From: Chitinophaga filiformis | Lineage (GTDB): Bacteria > Bacteroidota > Bacteroidia > Chitinophagales > Chitinophagaceae | Reading direction: 5' to 3' | DNA length: 64,000 nt | Assembly: GCF_900102545.1 (NCBI RefSeq) | Contig: NZ_FNBN01000008.1 | Span: 314,019-378,018, forward strand | Shown: positions 44,428-53,342 of the stretch, piece after piece | Layout: the number at the start of each line of letters is the position of its first letter | Numbering within the stretch: the stretch's first letter is position 1 | The notes under the pieces: generated by a model | The model's database searches: none | What the model was told of the DNA's origin: nothing | What the model saw: only the letters and a program-made list of their open reading frames with translations | Translations under genes and position numbers: made by a program

Positions 44428-45400
44428 CGCCTAAGCCGCCGATATTGATGTACGATTTCAGGTCATTCGCAGGCTGATCATTGTGCTTGTAGGTTACTGT
44501 TGCGCCTTGCTGACTTACCGGTGTGTTTGAAGTCTGATCCAGCGTTGTTACATACTCGGTGTGCCGCTCGGCAGTCGACAGGTCATTCAGGGCACGGCGC
44601 TGTTGAGAGATCACTGAACCGTTGGCTGGATTCAGCAATGAGATCGTTTCATCATAAGCGGTGACTTCTTTCTTTTTACTTCTTACAGGAATATTCCTGT
44701 ATTCCGCTTCAACAAAAATGTCAAGCTTTTTGGCCACGGGAAAAACAACACCCATTGCGCCCTGGAAACCAATCGTAACATTTGGTTTGACGGTTTCTTT
44801 CCGGTGAATACTTGTCTGCGTTAGCACAGTCTGTCCACCAACGCTCGCAGTACCGCTACGGCTGGCGTCTGTTTCGATCTTCAGATTGCCCCATAATGGT
44901 ATCACCATACCGACACGGACATACGGATTAACTTTCGCAAATCCCGGACTGATCACGACACCAGGCGCAAAATCAATGGCGTCTACAAATCCGTGCGACT
45001 CAATTTTGCCGAGCGTCTGATTGCTGCCAGCCATTGTTGTGACTTCACGGGTCATCAGGTTTTTCTTGCTGCGGTAGTAGTTAAACGTTCCTTCAACAGC
45101 AATGTAACGGTTGATGTTCCAGCCGAAGGAGAGTCCTCCCCTCCCACCGGCGCCATACGATCCTGTTAATACCTTCTCTGAGACAGATGTAGATGTTTCA
45201 GTTGTGGGATTATACTCCAGGTGTTGGTCATGCGGCTGGTAACTGCCGACTTTAGGGAATTGCCCGGGAAATACACTGAAATAGTAGCCTCCGGCGATCT
45301 TTACATAAAACTTGGACGTGGGTTTAATGTTCTGTGCCTGGGTTGTGGACACAGAAAGGACAGCGCATAACGCCGCCATTAGGGCTGCTTTTGTTTTCAT
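44399..45400 (-). CDS. Outer-membrane beta-barrel protein
   Basis: 333 residues from the ATG at 45400 (MKTKAALMAALCAVLSVSTTQAQ, a signal peptide); the open frame reaches back to 45484. The mature part is made of alternating strands with Gly/Tyr/Phe (FYVKIAGGYYFSVF, GGRGGLSFGWNINRYIAVEGTFNYYRS, VNPYVRVGMVIPLWG) and ends in NVGLRWRF, the C-terminal Phe signal for BAM insertion. It resembles OmpA/OmpW-like small barrels; the function is unknown. It lies 92 bases behind a BamA-like gene on the same strand and overlaps the convergent FMN reductase by 29 bases. Confidence 0.8.
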   Translation of the reverse strand: MKTKAALMAALCAVLSVSTTQAQNIKPTSKFYVKIAGGYYFSVFPGQFPKVGSYQPHDQHLEYNPTTETSTSVSEKVLTGSYGAGGRGGLSFGWNINRYIAVEGTFNYYRSKKNLMTREVTTMAGSNQTLGKIESHGFVDAIDFAPGVVISPGFAKVNPYVRVGMVIPLWGNLKIETDASRSGTASVGGQTVLTQTSIHRKETVKPNVTIGFQGAMGVVFPVAKKLDIFVEAEYRNIPVRSKKKEVTAYDETISLLNPANGSVISQQRRALNDLSTAERHTEYVTTLDQTSNTPVSQQGATVTYKHNDQPANDLKSYINIGGLGANVGLRWRF

Positions 45401-45492
45401 AACGGAATTTTTGGATAAAAAACTACGATCGATCAATGATCGATATGGGTAAAGGTACACAATTTGTATGCCCGATAACGGCAATGGAAGTA

Positions 45493-46659
45493 TTAAAATG
45501 CTTCTGCGAGAGAAAGGTATAATCCTGATTGGCGCTGCTCGCCGGAGCGTTTTTCACCCCAGGCGTAGTCGATGCGGACAGTCAGCCTGGCGCCTTCATC
45601 GTAGAACCAGCGTACGCCCAGGCCATAGCTGGGTTTAAAGTGAGACATCGCGATATCGTGGTTGTTGAATACCGCACCGGAAGCGCCAAACGCAGCCAGC
45701 GCGAATTTAGGTTGCATATGTACAAACCAGATATTGATAGGGATCTTTGGGTCCAGGAAATAACGGTATTCCACCTGTCCGGCCAGGTAATTCTGATCTC
45801 TGTACCTGCCTGCATAGTATCCACGCATCATGAGATCGTTGCCCATTTCCGGTAGAAGGTAAAAAGGTAATCTGCTGCCCTGCAATGAGTTGAATAACCC
45901 GTTGAAACCAACAGTGCTTTTGGGGGAGATAGAAACAAAATGGCGTAGTTGCCCGTCAATCTTCCACAATTCATGTTTGCTGATAAAGCCCGGCGCATAG
46001 GAGATATTTAAGCGTACCCAGGTGCCTCTGCGTGTATAGTTCTGGTTATCCCTGTTGTCGAATATACCTGTGGCGCCAATGAAGGTAACATGGCCGCCTT
46101 CCTTGTCAACCAGCGACATATCAGGATATACACCTTTATCTTCACGTGCTTTATAGGTATCCTTCTGGTATAATAAGGAAAGTCCTGCGTAGAAGTGACC
46201 GGTTATACGACGTTCAGCCTCCAGCTGCACTTTGTAGCGCTTATTGTCAAGCAGTGTAGCGCCGGCCTTACGTGTAGTGTCTCCCAATCCGTAGAAATTG
46301 ATAGGGAAGTCATGGTAACGGAGATTACTTTTAAAATGCCAGTTATTGGCATCCGTCCATATATCCGTCTTCAGATCTATTTTCAGCTGGCTCTCCGTTG
46401 TAACGGAAGGAATGAGATTGATTGTAGAATTGCGTAGGACAGGATCCTTAGAAGTGTAGAAAGAATACAACATCGCGGCTCCTATTTCCAGTCCTTTCTC
46501 AGGTGAGTAACCCAATACAGGGAGTGGGAAAAAGCTGCGTTTATGCGGTAACAGTGTGTCTACGGTTACGCCTTGTACTGTATCTTTTTGCTGCGCTGTC
46601 AGTCCCTGGCTCAATGCCAGTAGTGTTGCTGTGAAATATATGATCCTTTGCATACTCAT
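45493..46659 (-). CDS. BamA/TamA-family outer-membrane protein (Omp85 barrel without clear POTRA)
   Basis: 388 residues with a signal peptide (MQRIIYFTATLLALSQGLTAQ). The barrel shows the Omp85 pattern: FPLPVLGYSPEKGLEIGA at the start, GIFDNRDNQNYTRRGTWVRLN in the middle and the end RIDYAWGEKRSGEQRQSGLYLSLAEAF with terminal Phe. There is no room for several POTRA domains, so it is of the short patatin-type/'surface antigen' kind rather than BamA itself. It lies between a SelW-like gene (27 bases upstream) and a second barrel gene, probably one transcript. Confidence 0.8.
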   Translation of the reverse strand: MSMQRIIYFTATLLALSQGLTAQQKDTVQGVTVDTLLPHKRSFFPLPVLGYSPEKGLEIGAAMLYSFYTSKDPVLRNSTINLIPSVTTESQLKIDLKTDIWTDANNWHFKSNLRYHDFPINFYGLGDTTRKAGATLLDNKRYKVQLEAERRITGHFYAGLSLLYQKDTYKAREDKGVYPDMSLVDKEGGHVTFIGATGIFDNRDNQNYTRRGTWVRLNISYAPGFISKHELWKIDGQLRHFVSISPKSTVGFNGLFNSLQGSRLPFYLLPEMGNDLMMRGYYAGRYRDQNYLAGQVEYRYFLDPKIPINIWFVHMQPKFALAAFGASGAVFNNHDIAMSHFKPSYGLGVRWFYDEGARLTVRIDYAWGEKRSGEQRQSGLYLSLAEAF

Positions 46660-46686
46660 CCGGGTTGCAAAGAAACAACTTTTATA

Positions 46687-46965
46687 CTACTTTCTGTCAC
46701 TGTGGCCCAGGCTCTTTTCAGGAGCTACTTTGTCCCTGATCATCTGCTTAACTTCTTTTATCTCAGGGAAATGCCCAAGCTCTTTCCGGTTGATCAGGGC
46801 TATGCCATCTACATAAATGATATAACTGCCATTTACTTCACTGGGCTGTAATGTAACACTGTAGATATCGTCAGCAAAGGTGGTCAGCAGTTCCTGGGCC
46901 ATCCATGCAGCGCGCATTAACCATCCGCATTTAGGGCAATATTCTATTGTTACTGTCGGTTTCAT
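46687..46965 (-). CDS. SelW/Rdx-family thioredoxin-like protein
   Basis: 92 residues. The redox motif CxxC is at residues 10-13 (YCPKCGW), where animal SelW has selenocysteine in the second position; here both are Cys. VNGSYIIYVDGIALINRKELGHFPEIKEVKQMI is the rest of the thioredoxin-like fold with the usual Gly-rich strand. Its role is probably thiol redox chemistry. It is the first gene of a minus-strand cluster with two outer-membrane proteins. Upstream (46966-47203) is the divergent promoter region shared with the TPR kinase. Confidence 0.85.
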   Translation of the reverse strand: MKPTVTIEYCPKCGWLMRAAWMAQELLTTFADDIYSVTLQPSEVNGSYIIYVDGIALINRKELGHFPEIKEVKQMIRDKVAPEKSLGHSDRK

Positions 46966-47203
46966 CTGTATCTGATTAGTAATTTATGATATACGACTAA
47001 TGTAAGATTATCCGGCCCAAAGTTTGTGAATACCTGGGAAATTTTAAATAAATGCTCCTTACATCAGTACTGTTTATGTGCCCGGAAGTTACAACGAATC
47101 ACAATATTTTAGATTTCGAAAATTTGCATCCGTTTTTTCTATAATTTTAGCACAGCATTCAGGTAACCCTTAAAGATCGTTTGTGCCGACAACTAGACCA
47201 TCA

Positions 47204-49195
47204 ATGTGGATTGTCCGAACTAACTTATATACTTTTATATATCTGGTCTTGCTATGTACATTGGTTACCAACGTTTCCGCGCAGGTAAGTGAACTGGAAA
47301 AACATCCCCAAAAGGATACAGCGCGCGTTCGTTTATTAAACCAGTTAAGCCGTAGTTTCTTTCCGAAAGACGCTGCTAAAACAGCACAGTATGCCAGTGA
47401 AGCCTTAAAGTTGAGCGATAGTCTCCGTTTTAAGGCCGGAACCATGTGGGCTATCCGCAACCTTGCTCTCGCTGAGAATATCAAAGGGAACCTTGAGAAG
47501 CAGACGGACCTGACTATCAATGCGCTTAAGCTGGCAGATGAAATAAACGATGCTTATGCCCAGGGCGTGCTGAATACGGATATGGGTAATATTCTCGTAG
47601 AGCAGAACCAGCCCAGACAGGCCCTGCGCTATCAGAAAAAGGCATTGCGTATTAAACAGTCCCTGGGACAACCCGCAGAGATTGCCCGTACGTTAAACAG
47701 CATTGGCTCCAGTTACATTCGCCTGAATAAACTTGATTCTGCGCTGCACTTTCTGCTGGAATCCGAGCGGATTAAATTATCCCTGAATGATCATCCCGGA
47801 TTGGCAGTCACTTATGAGAATATAGGACTGGTTTATGCGGAGAAACGGCAATATGGGATGGCGCTGCCCTATTTTGAGATCTCTGAGCAATATTACCAGG
47901 AGACGGATAATCTCAATGGCCTGGTAAAAGCCCACCTCAATATAGGCTTTGCCAAGACGATGTTGCACCGGTATGATGAAGCGGAGCAGCACCTTACCGA
48001 AGCAGCCCGGCTGAACAGCAATATCAGGAATATGAAGAATACGCTGGTCTATCATAAGAATATGGCTACGCTGGATTCGGCACGTGGTGATTATGCGGGA
48101 GCGCTGACGAATTATAAGGAATTCAGCAGGCTGAATGAAGAGTTGTTCAGCGTTGAAAAGACAAAGTTTATCGCCAATACAAAAGAGAAATACGAGTCGG
48201 AGAAGAAACAACATGAAAACAAACTGCTGCGAAAAGAACAGCAGTTACATCTAGCCACCATCAAACAGCAGCGCATCTTCGTGATATTCTGTACTATGTT
48301 GCTATTGGGGCTTTTTGTGATCACCGCAGTACTATACCTGATGTACAGACGTCAGCAGGAGCTCTATAGCCAGTTGACACATCGTAATTTACAGGTACAG
48401 CAACAGAATGAGATCATCATGGAACAGAATGCTGCACTGGAAAATGGCAGCCAGATAAAGGATAAAATATTCTCCGTTATCTCCCACGACCTGCGTTCGC
48501 CACTGGCGATCCTCGAAGGATTGCTCTTCCTGTTAAGAGATAATAAAATGTCTGAAGAACAGTTCAGACTCTTTTCCCATGAACTCTGGCGGGACATGAA
48601 AAATACAGCCTACATGATGGACAACCTCCTGCAATGGGCCAGCAGCCAGATGAAAGGCATTCATGTTACGCCAGATGATTTTGATATCAGTGCAGTCCTG
48701 AAAAGTGAATTTGAACTCCTGCAATCTCTCGCCAGACAAAAAGAAATAACACTGACACATGAACTGCAGCGCCCGATAATGGTATTTGCAGATCCTGATA
48801 TGATCAGACTCGTACTCAGGAACCTGATCAGTAACGCTATTAAGTTTACACCTGCAAATGGGAGTGTTAACATTAACTATCTGCTGCTGCCTGACAGAAT
48901 AGAACTGATCGTGCAGGATAATGGCCTGGGAATAGCGGCAGCAGATCAGGTGAAGGTATTCTCCAACATTTACTACTCTACCAGCGGTACCCGTAATGAA
49001 AAAGGCTGTGGATTGGGATTGCCGCTGTCGAAGGATTTCGTTGAACGGAATAATGGCAGCATATGGTTTCACAGTGCTTCCGGAAAGGGTACGAGCTTCC
49101 ATTTTACATTGCCGTTGTCTGCAGAAGAAGAGAATTCAAACAGGGGGTATACTATTATTGTGAAGGATAATCATGAGCGCGTGCTGAACGATTAG
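47204..49195 (+). CDS. Exported-sensor TPR histidine kinase
   Basis: 663 residues from the ATG at 47204 (MWIVRTNLYTFIYLVLLCTL, a signal peptide); a GTG at 47183 is a less likely start. Tetratricopeptide repeats fill residues 30-300 (for example ALRYQKKALRIKQSLGQPAEIARTLNSIGSSYIRLNKLDSALHFL), then a coiled coil, a membrane helix (about IFVIFCTMLLLGLFVITAVLY), another coiled coil, HisKA with SHDLRSPLAIL (His near residue 427) and a HATPase (RNLISNAIKFT, DNGLGIA, GCGLGLPLS). There is no receiver domain and no regulator gene adjacent. TPR kinases of this type are common in Bacteroidota; the ligand is unknown. Confidence 0.92.
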   Translation: MWIVRTNLYTFIYLVLLCTLVTNVSAQVSELEKHPQKDTARVRLLNQLSRSFFPKDAAKTAQYASEALKLSDSLRFKAGTMWAIRNLALAENIKGNLEKQTDLTINALKLADEINDAYAQGVLNTDMGNILVEQNQPRQALRYQKKALRIKQSLGQPAEIARTLNSIGSSYIRLNKLDSALHFLLESERIKLSLNDHPGLAVTYENIGLVYAEKRQYGMALPYFEISEQYYQETDNLNGLVKAHLNIGFAKTMLHRYDEAEQHLTEAARLNSNIRNMKNTLVYHKNMATLDSARGDYAGALTNYKEFSRLNEELFSVEKTKFIANTKEKYESEKKQHENKLLRKEQQLHLATIKQQRIFVIFCTMLLLGLFVITAVLYLMYRRQQELYSQLTHRNLQVQQQNEIIMEQNAALENGSQIKDKIFSVISHDLRSPLAILEGLLFLLRDNKMSEEQFRLFSHELWRDMKNTAYMMDNLLQWASSQMKGIHVTPDDFDISAVLKSEFELLQSLARQKEITLTHELQRPIMVFADPDMIRLVLRNLISNAIKFTPANGSVNINYLLLPDRIELIVQDNGLGIAAADQVKVFSNIYYSTSGTRNEKGCGLGLPLSKDFVERNNGSIWFHSASGKGTSFHFTLPLSAEEENSNRGYTIIVKDNHERVLND

Positions 49196-49361
49196 ATTAT
49201 CCATGGGGATATCTGGGGTTATAGACACACCGCCCCGCCGTGGTTATCACCCTGTGCTACAGGCAACAGGACTCCTGCCGGAGCCCTATCATGTTTTGTT
49301 GATACGCATTGCTCTTTGGGTTTGCACCTCATCCCTGGTTGCAATTCGTGGTTAAATAAAG
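49196..49361. other. Intergenic with a short hairpin related to one at 61.8 kb
   Basis: GGACTCC (49269-49275), loop TGCC, GGAGCCC (49280-49286) resembles GGACTCC-GTCA-GGAGTCC at 61765-61782, both in an AGGACTCC context followed by CCT. No gene is seen here. Confidence 0.4.
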
Positions 49362-49382
49362 CAGCCCGCTTACAGCGGGCTG
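49362..49382 (-). terminator. Terminator of the zinc metallopeptidase gene
   Basis: CAGCCCGCT (49362-49370), loop TAC, AGCGGGCTG (49374-49382), a perfect 9-bp stem. On the minus strand it is followed by CTTTATTTAA. It lies 37 bases beyond the stop at 49419. Confidence 0.75.
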
Positions 49383-49418
49383 AATGTGTTATATGTGAAA
49401 TGGCTTTGAATAAAAGCC

Positions 49419-50279
49419 TTACAGGTTCGCAGCGTTGAACGTATCTCCCTGCTTAATATCTCCTGTCTCGAAACCTTTCTTAAACCAGCGTACCCGCTGT
49501 TCAGAGGTACCATGTGTAAATGCATCCGGTACCACATGACCTTGTGCAGCTTTCTGCAATGCATCATCGCCTACGGCGCTTGCCGCATTGAGCGCTTCTT
49601 CTATATCGCCTGGTTCCAGTATGTTGTGTTTCTTCTGTGCATGATGCGCCCATACGCCCGCCAGGAAATCTGCCTGCAGTTCAAGCATCACAGACAATTT
49701 GTTGTATTCCCGCTCGCTGAGCTGAGAGCGCATTGCCTGCACTTTACGGCTGGTACCGAGCAGGTTTTGTACATGGTGTCCAACTTCATGCGCAATAACA
49801 TAAGCCATGGCGAAGTCACCCGCTACTTTAAACCGTTGTTCCATTTCATTGAAGAAGTTCAGGTCAAGATAAACCTTCTCATCCGCAGGACAGTAAAATG
49901 GGCCCATAGCAGATTGTGCAGCACCGCAACCAGATTGGTCGTAGTCTGTGTATAACACCATACCCGGATCTTTATAATTCTTGTTCATCTGAGAAAACAG
50001 CTCCGACCATACATCTTCAGTATCTGCAAGAACGGTGGATGCAAACCGGGAGATTTCATCACTGCTACTGGTGACGGTGCGGGATTCAGATTGTTGTGCC
50101 CCACCATTGCCCTGTTGTACGGATTGTAATGCCTGCTGCGGGTCCTGGTTGAACAACAGGGCCAGCACCACGATAATAATACCACCAATACCTCCACCAA
50201 TACCGATTGTTCGCATACCACCACCGCCACCGCGGCGATCCTCTACATTGTCGCTTAATCTTCTGTTTTGCCAGCGCAT
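49419..50279 (-). CDS. ypfJ: Neutral zinc metallopeptidase of the YpfJ/KPN_02809 family
   Basis: 286 residues. The protein starts MRWQNRRLSDNVEDRRG, as is typical of the family, then a Gly-rich stretch and one membrane helix (about 24-43), so the catalytic part faces the periplasm. The zinc motif HEVGH is at residues 164-168 (AHEVGHHVQNLLG). Conserved cysteines (CGAAQSAMGPFYCPADEKVYLDL) precede it, and QADFLAGVWAH gives the third-ligand region. The family function is unknown. The gene is divergent from the DUF4132 gene with a 170-base gap. Confidence 0.92.
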   Translation of the reverse strand: MRWQNRRLSDNVEDRRGGGGGMRTIGIGGGIGGIIIVVLALLFNQDPQQALQSVQQGNGGAQQSESRTVTSSSDEISRFASTVLADTEDVWSELFSQMNKNYKDPGMVLYTDYDQSGCGAAQSAMGPFYCPADEKVYLDLNFFNEMEQRFKVAGDFAMAYVIAHEVGHHVQNLLGTSRKVQAMRSQLSEREYNKLSVMLELQADFLAGVWAHHAQKKHNILEPGDIEEALNAASAVGDDALQKAAQGHVVPDAFTHGTSEQRVRWFKKGFETGDIKQGDTFNAANL

Positions 50280-50449
50280 ATTTAGATTTTTTTATATGTC
50301 GAAAGTACAGAAATTTTGATACCCTTTTACTTACAACAATTTCCCTGCCCGATTCAGCTGTAGCCCGACTCCATTTTTTTAATACCTGTTTTTTACATAC
50401 ATTGGGTGGTGCGATACCCTCATTATTACACCTCTACATTGATGAAGCT

Positions 50450-52306
50450 ATGCAATTTACAGACTTCTGGATCGGGAAAATACAGGCGGATAAATTGCCC
50501 GAAGCGTTGGATACCGCAGGGCTGATCAAATACCTGTCTATATATACCTCCGATGAGCAATGCTTCCAGATCCTCTTCCAATGGCACGAAACAACCTTAA
50601 GACGTAGTAGTGAGTGGTGGTTCCCCAGACAGGAGCTCTTAAACGTTGTTCAGGAAAAGATCGGTAGAAAAGGCCTGACCAGTACCTTGCATCTCTGCCT
50701 GGAACTCCTGGATACCTCAGAGAAAAAAACTGTCACCGTAGCTGCCGACAGGGTTAATATCCAGATAGATATCATTCTGCACGGAGGACCGGAACTGATT
50801 ATCAGTCGCCGGGACTCTTTAGGCATCCTCGTCGTGGAATTCCTGTCGAATATCAGAAGTGCCCGGCAAAAGGAATGCTGGACGGCCTTCATTGATCACT
50901 GCCTGAACGCCGGTGAAAGCAGTGCACCCAATCGTAAATGGTGGAAGCGCGCAAAAGAGCTGGTAAGCCGTATCAATACCGAGCATTTCGTCATGAAACT
51001 GAAGGACTGGATATCTTTCTGCCAGGGACTTCTGATGAAACAACATGCAGGGCGCGCATATAGTTTCATTGATTATCACGTCGATTTTCTGAGTACTATT
51101 AATCATAATCTGCTGAAAGCCATCATATGGTGCAGCGCAATTCCAGATAATAAAGAATTGCTGGACATGCTGGAGCCATATGCCATATGGGCTTATAAGA
51201 AAAAAGGTACCGGAGGCCCTTTGTCGGTTAAAACCGGTACAGCCTGTATCTATGCACTTACTTTTCTTCCCTTCCGGGATGCCCTGGCCAGGATCAGCCG
51301 GTTCCGCTCACTGATCAGGCATTCGGGTATTGTGAAAAGCATCGATAAGATCTTACACGATCTGGCAGAGCAGCATAGTATTCCGCCGTATGAACTGGAA
51401 GAGTATATCGTGCCCGATTTCGGTCTGGATAAGAAAGGGACTGTTCGTGTGTCGCTAGGATCGAATTTCATAGGTGTTTACACCATCAACAATACCGGTA
51501 AGTCGAGTATCTCCTGGGAAAAGGATGGTAAACCGGTGAAAGGGCCACAGTCCTCCTTTGCTGCCGGACAGGAGTTCAGACGGCTGGCCAAAGATATCGA
51601 TCAGGCGCTGGTGGATAACAGCGCAAGGATAGAACGGGCCTTTATGCGTATGACGCCATGGCCGTACAGTCACTGGAGAACATATTACCTGGATCATCCG
51701 CTTGTAAAGACCCTCACCACACGGCTGATCTGGACCTTTAATACTAACGGCGTACAGACCACCGGTTACTGCCTTGATGGTCATATTATCGATTATAAGG
51801 GCAGACCGATAACTATCACCGGAGATACCGCCGTGAGCCTGTGGCATCCGATGAATGAAGCTGCCAAAACAGTGAAGGCCTGGCGCGATTTCCTGTCGCA
51901 GCGCCAGATAGATCAGCCTTTCAAACAGGTGAACCGTGAAATTTATACTCCCAATAATGAGGAACTGGCCGATGGCTTTTACTCTTCCCGCTTCGCCTCC
52001 CAGGTGCTCGATAAACAGAAGTTTAAGAATGTTATCACACAGCGGGGCTGGATATTGCGACAAAAAGCGGCGCATAACTGGGCGTATATTCCCTATATGA
52101 TACTGACCGACTGGGATATCAGGGTTAACTTCTTTGCAGACAGGAAGCAGGAAGAGACGGTACTCACGGATATGATCAATTTTTACAGGGAGGGTGAGCC
52201 ACTCGCACTACGGGATGTTCCTGCTGTTATTTTCTCCGAAACCATCAGGGATATCAGTTACTTTGTTGCAACAGCCGGCAGTACGGAACTGCACAATCGT
52301 TCCTGA
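50450..52306 (+). CDS. DUF4132 (MolR-like) protein
   Basis: 618 residues from the ATG at 50450 (MQFTDFWIGKIQADKLPEAL); the frame is open further upstream but overlaps the divergent peptidase promoter. The first 350 residues are alpha-helical. The C-terminal 250 carry DUF4132 features: a DQALVDNSARIERAFM helix, RLIWTF, VSLWHPMNEA, QPFKQVNREIYTP, and VIFSETIRDISYFVATAG. Longer relatives (YehI/MolR type) have a WGR domain in front and another domain (DUF7737-like) behind; both are missing here, and the protein stops just after the RDISYFV motif. Function unknown, possibly nucleic-acid or stress related. Confidence 0.75.
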   Translation: MQFTDFWIGKIQADKLPEALDTAGLIKYLSIYTSDEQCFQILFQWHETTLRRSSEWWFPRQELLNVVQEKIGRKGLTSTLHLCLELLDTSEKKTVTVAADRVNIQIDIILHGGPELIISRRDSLGILVVEFLSNIRSARQKECWTAFIDHCLNAGESSAPNRKWWKRAKELVSRINTEHFVMKLKDWISFCQGLLMKQHAGRAYSFIDYHVDFLSTINHNLLKAIIWCSAIPDNKELLDMLEPYAIWAYKKKGTGGPLSVKTGTACIYALTFLPFRDALARISRFRSLIRHSGIVKSIDKILHDLAEQHSIPPYELEEYIVPDFGLDKKGTVRVSLGSNFIGVYTINNTGKSSISWEKDGKPVKGPQSSFAAGQEFRRLAKDIDQALVDNSARIERAFMRMTPWPYSHWRTYYLDHPLVKTLTTRLIWTFNTNGVQTTGYCLDGHIIDYKGRPITITGDTAVSLWHPMNEAAKTVKAWRDFLSQRQIDQPFKQVNREIYTPNNEELADGFYSSRFASQVLDKQKFKNVITQRGWILRQKAAHNWAYIPYMILTDWDIRVNFFADRKQEETVLTDMINFYREGEPLALRDVPAVIFSETIRDISYFVATAGSTELHNRS

Positions 52307-52380
52307 ATACAGGAGGGTGCAATTATGATGAAAATTTGATGGCTCCTATCTGCCGTATTTACCCTGTACCTACAAAATAT

Positions 52381-52455
52381 GCGGGGAATCAGCTCAGTTG
52401 GCCAGAGCGCTTGCATGGCATGCAAGCAGTCGTCAGCTCGACTCCCGCAAGCGTC
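52381..52455 (+). pseudogene. Degenerate tRNA-Ala(GGC)-like sequence
   Basis: GGGGAATCAGCTCAGTTGG at 52383 starts like a tRNA-Ala. The D arm pairs (GCTC 52392-52395 with GAGC 52405-52408) and the anticodon arm pairs perfectly (CTTGC/GCAAG, loop ATGGCAT, anticodon GGC at 52417-52419). After that it decays: the T-arm lacks the GGTTCGA box (it reads CAGCTCGACTCC) and the 3' acceptor strand does not pair with GGGGAAT. A shorter stem GCGGG (52381-52385) with CCCGC (52444-52448) is possible. It is not a normal tRNA; a relic or a tRNA-like element is more likely. Confidence 0.6.
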
Positions 52456-52477
52456 TTATTTTACGTAACTTTACCCC

Positions 52478-53332
52478 ATGCTGAACCCTGCCATTTCTTA
52501 CACGCGCATAACAAGAGTACAGGATACAATTGTTACTGCAACGGAAGATGCACTGGCTGCTGAGGAACCGCTCGAGATTCAGCTGATCTACGGCCCAATG
52601 GCCGACAGACAGCAACAGAGCATCTCAGTTACCATGCGTACTCCCGGCCAGGACCCTGAACTGGCTACAGGTTTTCTCTATACCGAAGGGATCATCCGCT
52701 CGGAAAAGGATATCAAAGCTATCTGCTCTGATAGCGACATCACCAACACGATACAGGTAAGCCTGCACGAACATGTGACCCCTGTGCTGAAAACGGCACA
52801 GCGGAATTTTGTCTCCAATTCGGGATGCGGTATGTGTGGTAAAACAGATCTTTCTGCTATCTATACGCCAGTTGCAGCATCTGGAGGCGCCCGATCTGTT
52901 CCTGCATGGCCTGCAGAACTGATCCATCGTCTGCCTGATCTGCTTCGGGACAGGCAGCAGCTGTTTGATGATACGGGTGGCATACATGCTGCAGCTCTAT
53001 TCGATCAGTCTTCAACGTTATTACTCATGCGGGAAGACATCGGGCGTCATAATGCAGTGGACAAGCTGATAGGCGCTGCGCTGCTGCAGCAGCTCTTCCC
53101 GATGGATCCATATCTCCTTTTGCTTAGTGGCAGGGCCGGATTTGAGCTGATCCAGAAAGCCGCTATGGCTGGTATTAAGGTAATTGCAGCTGTGGGTGCT
53201 CCTTCCGGAATGGCCGTAAAAATGGCGAATGAATGGGATATTACGCTGATCGGGTTTCTCCGTCAGCAAAGGTTTAATATTTACTCGGGTGAACATAGAA
53301 TAGCAATCGGATCGTCCACCCTTCAGCAATGA
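52478..53332 (+). CDS. fdhD: FdhD, sulfur-transfer protein for formate dehydrogenase
   Basis: 284 residues. FdhD carries sulfur from the cysteine desulfurase to the bis-MGD molybdenum cofactor so that formate dehydrogenase becomes active. The key motif CxxC is at Cys117 and Cys120 (SNSGCGMCGKTDL). Other marks are EEPLEIQ, PELATGFLYTEGII, DTGGIHAAALF, REDIGRHNAVDKLIG and LSGRAGFELIQKA. The formate-dehydrogenase-like gene starts 10 bases after its stop, so enzyme and maturation factor are made together. Confidence 0.96.
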   Translation: MLNPAISYTRITRVQDTIVTATEDALAAEEPLEIQLIYGPMADRQQQSISVTMRTPGQDPELATGFLYTEGIIRSEKDIKAICSDSDITNTIQVSLHEHVTPVLKTAQRNFVSNSGCGMCGKTDLSAIYTPVAASGGARSVPAWPAELIHRLPDLLRDRQQLFDDTGGIHAAALFDQSSTLLLMREDIGRHNAVDKLIGAALLQQLFPMDPYLLLLSGRAGFELIQKAAMAGIKVIAAVGAPSGMAVKMANEWDITLIGFLRQQRFNIYSGEHRIAIGSSTLQQ

Positions 53333-53342
53333 AAATCTACTA

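Noticed and set aside
52381..52455. Selenocysteine tRNA because it lies before fdhD and a formate dehydrogenase
   Set aside because: The anticodon is GGC, the arms are not SelC-like, and the enzyme uses a cysteine codon at the active site (Cys201).
52336..52563. Plus-strand frame overlapping the tRNA-like sequence and fdhD start
   Set aside because: It overlaps fdhD in another frame and shows no protein features.
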